From the NCBI GenBank assembly GCA_050084515.1, contig CM114273.1, positions 11,470,001-11,534,000 of the forward strand: a stretch of 64,000 nt of DNA, given 5' to 3'. The notes under the pieces were generated by a model. It was not told the DNA's origin. It was given only the letters and a program-made list of their open reading frames with translations, and ran no database searches. This document shows positions 1 through 13,318 of this stretch, piece by piece (position 1 is the stretch's first letter; the number at the start of each line of letters is the position of its first letter). The DNA comes from Blasia pusilla (Eukaryota > Marchantiophyta > Marchantiopsida > Blasiales). The translations under genes were made by a program, and so were the position numbers.

Positions 1-2104
1 CTCCTCCTTCCGGCCTACCTTCATTCGGATCATCACCTCCAAAGATCATCAAGCGTGATTCTAGTGACATGGTTATGTAAATCGTAGTCTCAACTGCTAG
101 AATTGGATGTTACATCTCGATTGTTCGTCTATCTGGAGTATACATGTAATTTTTTTTGACCATATATATCATCAATGAGCAAATTCTACAGGAGCTTACT
201 TCAGATTCAGTGCGGTTGCTATTTTATTTTTTCTCTGTTACTAAAGTTCAAGAAAATTCTTTATTTCAAAAGCAGTCCACTAATTCATAGATCTCTCCTC
301 CCTTCTGAGATTTGTGTTCTAGCCTAATTGAATGGTAGTCTAAGTGGAATACAGAGATTGAGTTCACTTTTTCAAGTCTTTCCTCTCTTTTGGGATCGGA
401 ATTACAGATACGAATGTTCTATCAATCCACTGCCCCCTCTCATCAGATTGTCAAATGACGTCATCTCGAGCGTGGCAAAATGGCGCCATTATGCCCCTAC
501 TTTGGAGCTCCCACGAAGATCATCTCACCAAAGTCGGATGTCAATCTACTTTATATTGAGTATACTTGCTCATAAAATGCCGCTCTCTACTGAGGGTGGT
601 GTGAAATATTAACATACTGGTGGTTAAAATATGAATCTTCTTATCATGTTGGCATGGTTCTTGAGTGTTCACGTGTGGAAAGTTTGATCATTCATACTTT
701 CTGGATGTTTTGTTGACTTCATTGGTGCAAAATTGAACTAGAACGCCTTTTAGATGCCGTGAAGTTTACTTGTTTATGTGTCTCCATCACCTCTGGCTAG
801 GTTGATGGCACCTGTAACTGATCGAAATCACTTTCGTTTATTTGAAATTTTGAAATGGAATTCGCTTCATATTTCCTTAGATCCCATGGCATTCGCTCTA
901 CGATCACACTCTTCTTGTTCGAAAGAAGTTTTGTGACACCTGACAAGTCGAGATGGTGTTTTTCCAAACCCAAATGTGCTAATTTTATCAATGATGTATT
1001 TCTGACGATGTGTCCTCCTCCTCACGTAATATGGGTGTCCATCGTCTATCTTGGTGTATTCTGCTCCTGTGGCATTTCCCGCCTTGGGTGGATGAGATTC
1101 TAGTTTTTCTCATGGTGTCTGAGCCCTCCAAGTCCTTCTGGTCAGTGAACTCAGGTACGACACTTCTTGGATTGTTTGTAGATTCACGTCATGAGTTTAT
1201 GTTGAGAGGCCACAAAACCGCTGAAAGTCGTACCTGTTATTGTTCCTCAAATAGACAACGAGTGAAGTAATCCACAATTTGGCCTGCCGGTTGGGCTTTC
1301 TTTCTTCTCCGTTGAATCTCACAGTAGCCCTGATGTTTCCTGGTTCCAAAACGATCTGCTAACAACATATATGGAAGGCTTCGTGTAGTAATTTAGTATG
1401 CGTGTTGTAAATCCTTTGCGGACTGGCAGCGGATTACCGACCCCAGCTTAGACGCCGACCACAGAGTCTCCCCTCCGAAGGTTCAGATAGTTCTGAATTT
1501 TCCAACATCAGCCTCATTTGAAAACGTTCGTTCCGTTCTTGGGGTAAAAATTCAGGTATTTACGGTGGCAGAATCCAAAGAAGGGGAAAGAAACGGCAGA
1601 GATAAATTTCGGTAGGGTGTTCAGGTTTTCAATCCCCAAAGCCGATAAAGTCAAAGATCCACCAAGATGGTTTCGAAAATCTTCATAACGTCATAGATCA
1701 AGCCACCGGAGTGCGTTAGAACTTCCGCATGGATCTTGTACTTCATGCCATCGGCAAGCTTTGACCACTTCAGTCATACTGAGCTGAAGGGCTTGAATTC
1801 ATGAAACTCCGCTAAGAGTACACACACAATACCTCATAGATGTGAGACACTTTCGATTCATCCTGGAATGAACTAGTCAGTTTTCACCTCGCACTGAAAG
1901 CTTGCCAAAACCCCTGCTGGATCTCCAACAGTCATTGGCATTCATGCATGTGTCCCTTTTCATTTAGCATTCTATATATCCACTTTATTATAAAATAAAC
2001 CTCAAAAGAGGACAAAGAAAGGTAATAACAACTCAAAAGAGGAGTCAAAAAATGCATAAAAGAATGCAAGAAGAAAATGGCAACAAGCCAACGCAAACAC
2101 CGGC
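1..2104. other. No supported gene
   Basis: Short open frames occur on both strands but none shows a recognisable domain, and they overlap in opposite directions. I see no repeat shared with the rest of the window. Confidence 0.5.
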
Positions 2105-2782
2105 TCAACGAGCTACACGATTGATAGCCTGAAACAAATCTGACAAGAACACGAGTGGTTGGTCAGACGTGAATGGACGACGAGGCGAGCGACCCCCCAC
2201 CACCTCCGCACGACGTATCAATGGCAAGACTTGTGCACGTTGTAAGGCCACTGAGATGCATTGCCGAAAATAAGTAGTAACTACCGAGAGAGAAGGACTA
2301 CGGGAAGGGGCAAGGTGATGATTCTCGAGGGAGTGGTGAGCACATGTTTTCAGGAAAGTATCAAAAGATACATGTAAATGACCGAATACTTCCACTGCAA
2401 AAGGAATAAATCCATCAGTCGCATGTCTCACAACATAACTTAACTCCTTGATTCTTGCTGCAGCTTCGGCCGCCAAACATTTGGTATGTGTGGCTCGACA
2501 CACCAAGTCAGAACGTGTTGGATCAACAACCACCACATCACCTAGTGTCCGGAATCCACCTCGAGAAATAACAAGATCCACTCTCCGACGAGAGGTTTCT
2601 TGTGTGGTTGAAGGTAGGACATGGAGTTGCTCTTGCCCAACTGTGTATCCTGCAATACAAGCCACCGATGCTACCGCCTCTCTAATGACATCATGTGTGG
2701 CTGTTCGTTCTCCACCATGTGCACATCGGAGAATATGGATACCCTTTGCATCAATGGGATCCCCGCATACACAATGTCCACT
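2105..2782 (-). pseudogene. C-terminal remnant of a non-LTR-type reverse-transcriptase protein
   Basis: Reading the minus strand from 2782, an open frame follows an in-frame TAG (2783-2785). It starts with a zinc-knuckle-like cluster (CVCGDP, then HILRCAHGG, then HD), as found after the RT in several non-LTR retrotransposon proteins. It continues with RRRVDLVISRGG, DVVVVDPTRSDLV and FIPFAVEVFG, and closes with a TGA at 2105-2107. The spaced D...P...E pattern resembles a restriction-endonuclease-like fold, which in such elements would nick target DNA; that assignment is by pattern only. No RT domain precedes it, so it is a truncated relic. It could instead come from a related host or viral RT-linked protein. 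Confidence 0.45.
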
Positions 2783-3559
2783 CTAATTAATTGCGTAGCT
2801 TTTATTCCATGGTTGCATTTGCGGGAATAGCCATACCTGATAACGAAAGAAAGGGAACGATCTCCATCAATCATGTTTTCACAACTCTCGGTCAAGTTGG
2901 GTCATGATCCTCTAGTAATAGAATTTTTGCGTAGTACTAGTCGATTATAACTGGGATGCATTAAGTCATAAGAATGGTAAAAAGCCTTACACATATGAAA
3001 TTTGAAGAAGGGGAAAGAAATATGGTTGAATACTTATATGAAGATTTTAGGCCATATTATCCATCATCAAGAATACCATGTTACCCTCAATGCGCATTGG
3101 ATCTTAAGACAATGTATCAATAGTTAACACAAGACACGTCAAGAAACGTGTTCAAACGTCCAACCCAATGCAAGCTCAATTGAGATGGAAAGATAATCTT
3201 GCAACCTAACAAAAGAAGTGTTCTTATACTCCAATTTGGTAGGATCTTTGTTCGATCCTCATGCTTGACTTATCCTATATGGTCCTCTTGTACCATTCTA
3301 TTGACATAAGTTTTAACAAACATCATGTCAATCTTATCCAAAGGCTATATTGCCAAGTCCAACCTCATCTTATGCCTTTATGGTAGATACTTTTATGCAT
3401 TAGGATAGATCGTGGTTTATAAAAGAATAAACTGAATAATGTTGTGTGTATATACATAATTACACAACATACATCTTTATCTCCAAACACCAAGACATAA
3501 ACAAATGATACCATATTCACTCATGACATCTCAACCCATAGACAATTGTATACCAAAAT
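2783..3559. other. No supported gene
   Basis: AT-rich sequence without a convincing open frame, shared repeat or RNA structure. Confidence 0.5.
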
Positions 3560-4030
3560 ATCTCTAATTAAATCATGAGATCTCAAATCTCTCCTACTCT
3601 ATCTATCTCTCTTGTATATCAAACCAAACCCACTCTCATAGTGAAAGGTTTAGGTAACTTACTCATAAGGCGAGGATGATCATAGGTCTGTCGCCTTCGA
3701 AAGGAGGTTGAACAAAGAAAGAAAACACTCTCAAACTCTCTCTCCTTGGGTATATTCCTTCCTTTTCCCCAAATTCTCTCCTTGGTAATTTGTGCATGCA
3801 AGTTACCTCATAATAGGGGATCAATGGCCACTTTTAAAAATGGAAGTCAACTATACTCTAAGTATGAACTTGTCCAAAATATTAAGTTCCTCAACGTGAC
3901 TCCAAGTGAGTCTCAAACATAGAGAGAACCTTCTCTCTCAAGTTACCCTAGTCTTAGCAGGTCATTTCCGACCTCTTAAGGTTGTCTTTCGATTTCCTTA
4001 GACACTAGAAGAAAATTATGTTTCTTTATG
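3560..4030 (-). repeat. Diverged inverted copy of the E4-type terminal repeat A
   Basis: The reverse complement resembles the terminal repeat at 46001-46520. It shares the block around 'accatggagagagcttgg', the run ending in 'gttgaacctc', the tract near 'ggtaagt' and the 'ggcccttgacc'-like segment. It is heavily diverged and its ends are unclear, so it is an old solo fragment in the opposite orientation to E4. Confidence 0.5.
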
Positions 4031-7000
4031 ACTTGACTAAGAATGGCTTACGCGCAAAATGACCGAAAGTATAACTCTACTGGTCTAATCATTTTGTTTG
4101 ACTTGGAAAATTAAAGCAATTATAATGTAGTGATTCAAATAGTATTAGAAATGACTCATTCACATATAAGTCATATGCTATGTGTGGTTAAGTTATCTAA
4201 GTCATTTTTTCACACATGTGTATTAGAAAATATAATTTGGAGAATATTAAATAATGAAATAAATAAAGATACTACTAAAAATCCGCAAAGCCAGCCCTAG
4301 GAGGTATAATGAAAAAATGATAGTAAAATATGAAGAAATGAAATAAAAATCAGTTAAATATAGGTTTTCCTTGGATAATAAAGAAATCCACACTATGTTA
4401 TAAATTCTCTATCATTTAATAGGACATCACGAATGTGGAATAATTTCAATAAATAATAATAATAATTAATCTAGTCACAAATAATTATTAAACCTAATAT
4501 AAGAACAAACCATTAAATTAAAGCAAGCATTAAATCTTTTAGAGTAGAGATTCTGAATTGAGTCCAACAATTTTACAATAATAAATAACTAACAATACAA
4601 AGCGAGTCATAAAATACGTTTGGAAAAAGAAATAAAATAGAATCCCAAATATCAAACACAAAATGAAAATGAAAATCATGCATAAGTAAAAATTAAAAAG
4701 AAACAATAAGAAAATAATCAAAATATCCAAAAACCAATAATTTCCATATTTGGAAAAAAACCTTAAACATAGCATAAACAGCCAAAAGAATTCACTGAGA
4801 ACAAAAATAGCAAAACATCCTCAAATATTAATGATAAATAATACTTCCTTAAATATTTTAATGGTTAAATTTAATAAAATAAGACTTAAGTGTTAAATTA
4901 TTTTTTTTAAAGATAAACTTAAAATAATAAGTGAACTATCTAAGGCGACGAGAGCCCAATTCTACTGAGCGTGAGCTAAGATTGCGCGTGAACGAAGAGA
5001 GGCCAGGTGTGAGAAAAACGCCCTAAATGAATAGGAGAGATAAACGAGAGAGCTAGTAGAAAGGAGAGTGGCAATGAGGAGGAGAGGGGTCGCGCAGGGG
5101 CTCGAATAAGGGAGAGCGGCAACCGGTAGGACATGAGAGTTGCAATCCTCATACCCGAACGTCTCCAATTGCCCCTGTCCTCTCTCTCGTTATTTGGGGT
5201 TTTGGTGGACAATAAATGACTCGTCTTCATTTTCCCCACTTTTATTTTTGAGCTGGTAACACTAGACGTGTTCGACACGTATGGTAGCCAAGATTTACTA
5301 CTCAAAACTGGTAAGTGATGTGTAATGGGGATCCCAATCAGGTGAGGTTGATAGTCTTGTAAAGAGTTTCTTGGTTGACGCTTGGAAGCTCCACGCTCTA
5401 TACATTTAGCGCTCACTCTACATGAGAGTGTCCATGCTCGCATATGGTATCCTCTTCACTTCTTCACCTCTTCCATCCCGTTCGTTAGCAGCGTTGAACT
5501 AGCGCAGTTTCTATTGTTGCAAGTCAGCGATCTGTAGGTCCGGATTCCGGAATCTAAGCGCATTTGCGCTTTAGGGTTTAAAACGACTCCTTCGATGGGT
5601 TTCCTTCCGAATAGTGTCCTAATAATCACAGTCTTGGATCTCGCTACCTGGAGCCAAAAGCTGAGTGTCAACAATGATCTGCATCCCCTCGCAACCCAGA
5701 ACACAGTGCATCTCCATCAGTCTGGTCAGATGAGCATGCGATGGGTCCTAGCTTTACTTCCGGTGGGTTCCTCTCTCTCCTTTTATTCGACGCTTGTTCC
5801 TGCGCTATCTGTGAAAGTGTTGCCCTCGTTTAGGCTCCGATCGTCGTTGGTGCTCGTTACCGAGTTGCGTTGCTAGAGTACTTGTGAACCCTCCATATTC
5901 GCTATTGGCGATACCAATCCCGCCACCAAACTTCCCGGCTGCTGCTTTCCAGCCGAGAGCGGAAAAGGTGAAATCTGCGACATACATAAGTCGTTGAGGA
6001 AACGACATTGCACATTACTCAAGGACATGTTTGTGCGCTGAGCCTGAATCTGCAAGTGCTTGACATATGGCAGAATATATGAAGGGGAAGACATATAATT
6101 TATCCCTTAATCAGTACAACTCGCTGGGGAAAATATGCACACCACACAGACGGGAATGGTGAAGTTTGGAAGTAATCCAAATTTGGAAAGTAGCTTTCGG
6201 GTTGGAAAAGAAGAGCGCCGTTGGCAGAAAAGATGACAGGGGAATGGAAAAGGTTGGGTCCTAGACCAGAAACTAAGATCCGAATTCAGAGTCCTTCACG
6301 CCTTCCACGGTAGTTGGGCTACCACTTTGGAACTTCCATTCAGCTTTATTTAAGAGGAGCATGGACCTGGTCTATTGGGGAATGGGAATGTGGCCCGCAC
6401 AATTTGAACATCTGGCTGATAAGGGCAAAGTTCGAAGGAGCTTCCTATGACTAGTAAGAACATACCTTCCATGTTTTTCATTTTTTTCCAACACCATCTA
6501 ATGAGATCTCAACAAATATTATTGTGTGTGCAAGATTACCCATGTCATTGGATGAAACAAATTCCAGGGATGAAAGGTAATTGATGGAACCTTCATCATG
6601 AGCTTTGGGAGACTACATATTGCAATTGTTCTACGATTGGAACAATGAAACTGTATGCCATGTAGAAAGGTGCAGTTGACCGTGCGCAAAAAACCGTTGA
6701 TGAATTGGATGTCCATTCATACAGAGACCAAACTAAATTGATTCAAGTCTCAACTCCGCCATATCTCTTGAAAGATTTTCATGGATAATTTGAATCAAGC
6801 CACCATTCGCCAAACTCCAAACTTTGACCAAGGTGGCCAAATAGCTAGTTAAGTTTGTTTTGTGCAACCCGTAGGATTATGACAGGTTCCAAAAGTTTTT
6901 GCCTCCGAACATACATCCTAACATGCCTGTTTGCCCAATTTATTTGCGCAGATGGAGTACTCCTTCGTGTAATATGTTGTGAGGCCGGACCACAGATTCG

Positions 7001-7364
7001 AGGTTCTTCAAGTCAAGAATCTTGTTGATCCTTCCTCACATGGGTACACATTGAGCAACTTGTGCAGCTCGCCCCCGAGAATTTCCTTGATGACAATGAG
7101 CCTCTACTAGGAGGGAGGGAGAAATCTCCGACCCTTCAATAGACTCTTATGGAGCTTGGCTCATGTCCAGGGGATTTAGTTTTGGATTTGGTGAGCTTAT
7201 CGGGGGCAAGTGTTAGACCCGCCTAATAGAGAGGAAAAAACATCCTTTGCCGAGAGTCAAGGAGGCAACTGTTTGGTCTAGGCCAAGAGGCTAAGGCAGA
7301 CTACAAGAGGCAACTTGGAGTTTACAAGTCGCCTCCACCGCAAAAGACAATTGTAGGAGAGCCA
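4031..7364. other. Gene-free stretch, AT-rich to about 4930
   Basis: From 4031 to about 4930 the sequence is very AT-rich, and its longest frame (4539-4775, minus) encodes only low-complexity hydrophobic residues. From 4930 to 7364 composition is more balanced, with overlapping frames on both strands (for example 4976-5443 minus), but no domain is recognisable. Confidence 0.4.
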
Positions 7365-7734
7365 TTGGTGGTGACACCATCTACCTTCATTTGCTGCACA
7401 CCAAGGCCAGATGCGTAAAGCATATGACCCAAGTACTCAATCTCATCCCATAAGAACTTGCACTTTCCTGGATGTAGCTTCAACCCACGTAATTGCAATC
7501 GTCAAGACACCTCCTTTAGATGTCGCTCATGCTCCCCAACCTTGATGCTAAAGACTACGATGTCATCAATATAACACCTACCAAAATCCAGACCTACCAA
7601 GATCCTATCCATGACCCACTGAAACACTGCCCATGGGTTCTTTAACCCAATTGGTAAGAACCGCCACTGATACAAACAATCCTTCCCGTGAGGATCAATG
7701 CCCCAAAATGTCGTTTTTTGCCTCTCCTCCAATC
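7365..7734 (-). pseudogene. Reverse transcriptase fragment of the methyltransferase-bearing family
   Basis: The minus strand encodes an RT palm segment beginning EERQKTTFWGIDPHGKD, carrying the catalytic YIDD box (7562-7573) and the downstream LHPGKCKF and EIEYLGH blocks. It matches the RT of E4 (52708-53040) almost residue for residue, including a stop (TGA) at the same place after the EHERHL block. It is cut at 7734/7735, exactly where an E8 terminal repeat begins, and fades near 7365. It is the remains of an element that E8 inserted into. Confidence 0.8.
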
Positions 7735-7855
7735 TGTCATATCTTATTTAGCCGACAAGTAGAGTCCTACCGCGTCAACAACATAGCGAGTCAGCGGGTT
7801 GTTTGGGTGTAACTTCATCTTGAGGTATTGGATGAGGTTGAAAATTTGGGTGTCT
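7735..7855 (+). repeat. E8: 5' start of a subfamily-1 terminal repeat A
   Basis: It begins TGTCATATCTTA and runs parallel to 45235-45350 and to the reverse complement ending at 44803. The start falls precisely at the break in the RT fragment on its left, marking the true 5' end of the repeat. Homology stops near 7855. Confidence 0.65.
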
Positions 7856-8814
7856 CACTTCCATAAATATGCTCCATCACGTGCGACAAAGTAAAGGGTT
7901 TTCTAATTGCATCCCTTGGAAGACTTATTAAGTTTTGTGGAAGAACGATAGGGTTCAATTTATTCCATGACACTCTTAAAAGAACAATAGGGTCTTTATA
8001 TTAGTCTCCCTTCTATGGACGACATTCACATAAGATAGGGTTAATACTCACAAAATCTATATAATACATGTTTGCATAAAATTTATCTACATTTATTTCA
8101 AATTTAATTTTCCTCCGTAGGTGGTAAATTTTTTGATTCTTTGCATGGAAATTTAGAGGGGAAAAATATTCTTTTTTTGAAAATGATTTCCCTCGTTAAC
8201 CATTTTCCCACTATTACTATCGAGTAGGCTTAAACCGGGTTTAGGTTTCTTGGATCACTTTTGAAGGAAAGACAAGTAGCCGCCACTCGAACGAGGAGTT
8301 TGCAAGCAGGTTGCGGGTGGGTTGTAGGGAGGTTTGATGATCGAGCAAGCTTCATCAATCCTCTATCGAGTTCTTCTTGAATAGCTCGATTCATTTTTTT
8401 TTATTGCACAACCACTAGACTGGACGAATGGTGTGCGCTTCTCTGGAATCGTTTGTGTATGTCTATCATTTCGCCTTTTTGTTGAAGTTGGGTCGCCATT
8501 GGTCGACAATGGTTGGCTTATTGGTATCCGCCCTCTCGTTTTCTCGTCGATTCAAGTAAGCCTCTGATCTCTCTTTCTCTTTTTATTCATACTTGGTCGT
8601 GAAAGAGAGATATTTGTGACCAAATGCGCCCAAAAAATCTTCCTCTCCCTACCATCTCTCCCCTACAATCCTATGCTTCTCCATAGAGGCACCATGCGCT
8701 TGCCTCTTATAATGCCACCATGCGCCAGCCTCGGATTGTGCTTAGAGTGTAGTTGATATTATTGAACTATGAGTAGGATAGTGGGAGGGAGTAGGCTAGG
8801 GGGATGAAAACTTG
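7856..8814. other. No supported gene
   Basis: No domain-bearing frame and no clear repeat relation to the rest of the window. Confidence 0.45.
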
Positions 8815-9860
8815 GCTGATTTTTGCGACCCTCATAACCAAACAACACTAAATAGGCGCCAAGCGGAACACCAAAACTCTAGTGGACTCACGCTATGATG
8901 ATTGCGCTTTGGAGAGGCTTTTGGAAAGGTCTCTTGAAAAAGTCCTAGAGACGAAACGTGGAACAAAGTTGTGCGTTTCATGCATTTGTGGTCGCGACTA
9001 GGAAACCTGGACCAAACGTGAACCAAGACTCGAGATGAGTTGAGTCTAGGAAGGTTGGTTGCCAAAGAGGTGAGAACTAGTTTTGGAACACGACTAGCAT
9101 TTGGGGATTTTGACCATGTTTCAGACCATAACGTTTAGTCCCAAGATGTGTTTGATACAAATAAGAGCACGTTGGAAATCTTATTCTAAGATGCTTCCAA
9201 CGCATGAAAGATCTTATAAAACGCATGAGTACAGGCTGGGATATTGGCCAAAAACAAATGTGAGAGCAATCGGATTGAGGGCCAATCTGAGGGGCCCGAC
9301 TGTCTTTCCCTAAAGTTAGGGGGAGGGCGGGGATCCCTAGAAGTACTAGTAAGGGGAGTCTCTCCAAAGAGTCTTGGAACACGAGCCCCACTTTGAGCAC
9401 AAATCAGCGTCTCAAGGGCACGGGATGGAACGAGAGTTTGGCATTGGAACTCGAAATCCAAACCTGATCCAAGGGAGTGGACTTTGTAAGCCACACTAGG
9501 ATTCCAACCCACGATTCATTTTCATGACTCGCGGCTAGGGACTCATTGGATGTCCATTGGACAGTTGGAACGGCCAGGCATTCAAATGCCATTTGAGGTT
9601 CCTGAACCGACTTGAAAGTCTGTCCCAAGTCTTCAAAGACTTGCATGTGTTGTAAATTGCGAAACTAGGAAAGTTGAGCTTGATGAGAGGCCGAGTCGAG
9701 AACTTAGCAAGTTAAAATCGCTGATTGATCCAGACCTGACTAACATGAGTGTGTGTTTGTATGCAGATCAACGTTGAGAGCGTGTCCTATTGAACGCACA
9801 CTTTCGCAATAACAAAGATTAACGTTCAAAGAGAGTAGGCGTACGACACTTGTTGAGCTT
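8815..9860 (+). repeat. R3 dispersed repeat, copy 1
   Basis: This roughly 1-kb segment reappears as its reverse complement at 61665-62690. Matching landmarks include the 'cctcataaccaaacg'-type start, the 'ctcgttccatcccgtgccc' block in reverse, and the 'gtaggacacg' region. Frames inside (9077-9646, minus) are open but show no domain. It may be the long terminal repeat or an untranslated part of an unrelated element. Confidence 0.6.
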
Positions 9861-10877
9861 CTTGCTCAATTAGGGGTTCAATTCCCCTTTGTTGTAGTGC
9901 GAGGACAACATATTGGATGTTAATTTAACTTGGTGCTTTTCTTTTCTTTCAAGGCCTTATTTATTTCAAGTGATTGCTTTACTTAAAGAGTTTTAGGGGC
10001 ACAAAAAATGAAAAATGATTCCTTTAAAGTACATAAGGATGAGCAAAAAAAAAAATTTCACTTATAAGTTAGGGGGTCTAGACCTGAAAACGTCGGAGGT
10101 GATATAGAGCCTTTCATATACTGACCCCCCGAGGTTGACAACATGGCCGTTGTGTCGGGAACGTCATTTCTAGATATTTCTCTATTTTTGGTCTTTGTCA
10201 GTCGGTGACTTGTTGATCAAGTCAAGGGTCACCTGGTAACCTATCAGGCAGGTTATCGATGAGATGGGTATTTTTAGAGGAAGAGCCTTTTAGCTCTCCC
10301 CAAGGCTATGAAAGGGAGGAAGATGGCTTTCTCAAGCCATTTTTCTCTTGTTGGGACTTTGGATCACCTCTCTTGCTGGTGTGAGGTAGGAATTAGGGTG
10401 CTAGTATCCGAATTCCCTCGTAGCAAAGGGTGGATGCATCTTGATATACCAATATAGATTGAGGAGGTTTAGCAATAGTGATGAGTGTAGACTCCTTGCA
10501 TGTGTAACATGTTTATGGATATACGCTGGTTTTTGAGTAGGGATCATGTGCATGACCTGAGAGAGAGTGTTAGTACCTCAAGTGAGCTAGTTTGGGAGGC
10601 TCAAGGTGAGTGCGAGTGTTGAGTGTGCATGAGGCCGGGTGTGTCATCACCGGAATAGCATCGGTGAGCTAGTGAGTAGTGTGGGAGACTCTCGGTGAGT
10701 CTTAGTGTTGGAGCGGGTGAGGCAAGGTTGTCACCACAAAAATCTTCTAGGGTTGGGAAGAATGAGGTAGTTTTAACAATAGTGGTGGTGTGACACAGAG
10801 TGGAGTGAGACACTCATTGGTTTTGAGTGAGGAGCTACCTCGACTCCCATATGTGGCTGGATCGTCATCAGTAGACA

Positions 10878-12330
10878 TTGAGTGTAGTGACGAGATTGCA
10901 GACGGAGAGAGTGTCACATAGGGGAGATGGACAACATGTGCCATTGAGGCATGCATCCTTTCTCGGTGCAGTAGGCACCATCAACTTAGATGAATTTATC
11001 CAAGAGTTTGACATATGGTGCGACTTCCAAGAGATACGGGCCCCTACGTGGTCCCACCCTTTCATGGCATGGAATGTCTTGTTCTTGCATTTAGATGGTC
11101 CTCCGATGGATGACTTCATGGAATTTCAATCTTTATACTCGGGAGAGATTGATGACTAGAGGATGTATTGGGCTCAAAGGTATGTATCCACTAGTGGTTG
11201 CAAGGCGTATGATGGAATAGTGAGGGCGGAGAGGCCTACACCATCAACCTGGGGACTAGATGGAGAGAATGGCAATGAGGGTGGTGAGGTGGCAAAGACC
11301 TTTGCAACTAGAATGCCACCCAATTTTAGTCCTATAGTGGAGTTCTTTTGACAGTTGGAGAGGAGCTACCAAGGCGTGCGGACCGACAAGATGAAGAGTC
11401 TACAGGATTTTCAATGGAGATCGGGTGAGAGTTTGAGAGAGATGTTCACGTGCATGCATAGACTAATCATTGCTACATATGGAGTGATTGAGGTGCAATC
11501 ACTTCAATATTGGTAGGGGGTTATGGACTGGGAACCACGGAGGAGAGTCCGAGATGCAATGTTGCTTCACACGGTAAAGCCCACATTAAAGGTGGTCTTC
11601 AAGTTGTCTAAGTGAATTGAGCTCAATATGAGTGAGGAGCAGATGATGACCACAAGATTTTCTCAGGAGTCCACAAGTCCACAAGTCGCAGTTACCCCAG
11701 AGGTTCCCCATCATGTACTAGTACCACACGAGTAGGCTGGTAGGCCTACAGAGCAGGGCTGGTATCGTGAGCTAATGAGGCAACGACCTGTACCAATATA
11801 TATTTCCCAATAGGGATCGACGATGGCCTATTTGGACATGTGGTGGGCTATACAGGTAAAGAGAGTGCGCACAGCATGGTAGAGGGCCAAGGGCACCCCT
11901 GATTGATGAGGAGCCACAATTGAAATGTGACCATTGCCATAGATAGGTCACACTAGGAATAGATATTTTGATCTTCGCCGAGAGCTATGCCTAGAGGTAG
12001 GCCTACGGCCTGGGGGCGGTTGTCTTGGGGGAGGTCAAGGAGGTCTCGGTCATGGTGATAGAAGTCCACCAATTGCTAGAGGATGTGGGACACGGGCACC
12101 AAAGGCGGCGCTTCTCTTGCGCATGGAGCAGTTGGAATAGAGGATGGCGGCCATCACAATGATGCAACCAAGGATGGAGCGAAACTTGAGAGCATCTACA
12201 TTGGGCAGCGACTCCACCTCGTATCATGATACGTGCAAGGATTTTTCTGGCCTTGGTTTTACATGTAGTGCGGTTCAGGTAGAGGCTAATGCGGTGGTGA
12301 CTCGATGATACGAGAGTAACCAAGCCACCA
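10878..12330 (+). pseudogene. Gag of E1
   Basis: The first block (10878-11159) carries the family Gag signature FLGAVGTINLDEFIQEFD followed by FMAWNVLF and PPMDDFMEF. After stops the frame resumes with SYQGVRTDKMKSLQDF and GESLREMFTCMHRLI (about 11350-11470), the retrotransposon Gag core. A decayed zinc knuckle (CDHCH) lies near 11930-11960. Gag would form the particle and bind the element RNA. Stops, some of them TAG in place of a CAG or TGG codon, and frameshifts rule out function. Confidence 0.7.
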
Positions 12331-12790
12331 AGCCATTACGATCACGATTCATGACACCAGCTGTGTCGTACAATGTGTTGGTGGGGAGTACTATGTTATA
12401 TCCCCTAGGATTCATCCTTGATTTTTGGGAGGAGATTGTTGCTTCTTGGCTAGGATGGGATTAGACCAGGGACAGATGAGTGAGTAACCGTGCAGTTTGC
12501 GAGACGAGGTGTTCGACCACGTAACGGTACGGTAACCACATTGTTAGAGTTCATAGGTGGTATTAGCTGGCTAGGAGAGTTATTGGAGGGGAATGCACAT
12601 GCAGAGGACATTCCAATAGCGGATTGTCCCACAGAGAGACATGCCATGGCAGGTGTCTCTTCCCATGTTGTTGAGACCTCTTCACCATTGTGGGATATGA
12701 GTTATGATTTGCAAAGGAGTGTAGATGAACTTTTGAGGCAGGCGTGAAGTCGTGCCTTTATCTCGGAGCAGAGAGAGTCAAATGATGATT
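12331..12790 (+). pseudogene. Protease tail and linker of E1
   Basis: The frame near 12365-12440 encodes the protease C-terminal signature YNVLVGSTMLYPLGFILDF. From 12490 to 12747 it encodes a version of the conserved linker (ISWLGELLEGNAHAED, then SPLW) that in E2 and E4 sits between protease and methyltransferase. The protease active-site segment was not found. Confidence 0.6.
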
Positions 12791-12864
12791 GAGCTCAAGG
12801 AGGGGAGAAGTTGATACCATTGGATACCATACTCGTTGTGTGGCAGTGTCTAGAGAAGGGTGTT

Positions 12865-13318
12865 AAAGTATAAATATATTAGATCTCTTCAGATGGATTC
12901 GCACAGGATTGGCGGCAATGTTATAGGAAGACATACCAATGCATCAATACCTATACGTGGAGAGAGATGAGATTGAATTATGAGTGTCATTGCGTCATGT
13001 GGCGAGGTTAGTCCAAAGATATCCTGATCTAGTTCCGGTATCTGGAGTACGGGGTTACTAGTATACACTACCTGCCGATATTTGGTGGTTGGGAGCGCTG
13101 GACTTGGAAAGAGTTGGCATCATTCATTTGGTTGTTTTTGGATGGCCATGTTAGGATCATTCATCGATTGGCTGAGGGGTTAGATGGCAGGATCTGAGGT
13201 CAAGGATGTTTTGGGAGATGCTGCGAGTATTATGACACTTGCGAGAGAGTTAGACATGTTCCATGATGTACATTTTGGAGAACGTGCTCGGGGGTCTCAC
13301 TTCCACAAATATGCCCCA
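12865..13318 (+). pseudogene. DNMT3-type cytosine methyltransferase fragment of E1
   Basis: Translated around the stops, the segment keeps motif IV as GWPC followed by a stop: the catalytic Cys codon is TGT at 13149-13151, and the next codon is TAG (13152-13154) where E3 has CAG. Motif VI survives as a glutamate-asparagine-valine near 13275-13290. Motif I at the start is only faintly visible. The copy breaks at 13318 where E2 inserted. It shows that subfamily 1 also carried the methyltransferase. Confidence 0.65.

Larger units (their letters stand above)
10080..13318 (+). mobile_element. E1: degenerate subfamily-1 retrotransposon, gag through methyltransferase
   Basis: It opens with a partial subfamily-1 terminal repeat and leader (10080-10870, similar to 45350-45690 and to the reverse complement of 44440-44700), followed by gag, a protease tail, the linker and part of the methyltransferase. 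The right edge is cut at 13318, where E2 begins with TGTCATGAC inside the methyltransferase. RT, integrase and 3' end are absent. Frameshifts and stops are frequent, making this one of the oldest copies. Confidence 0.75.

Noticed and set aside
4539-4775. Minus-strand hydrophobic frame, apparent membrane protein
   Set aside because: Composition reflects AT-rich low-complexity DNA (Phe, Leu, Ile codons) with no start context or homology.
9872-9888. tRNA-like T-arm (aggggttcaattcccct)
   Set aside because: No matching acceptor stem, D-arm or anticodon arm can be drawn upstream; it is a chance short palindrome.
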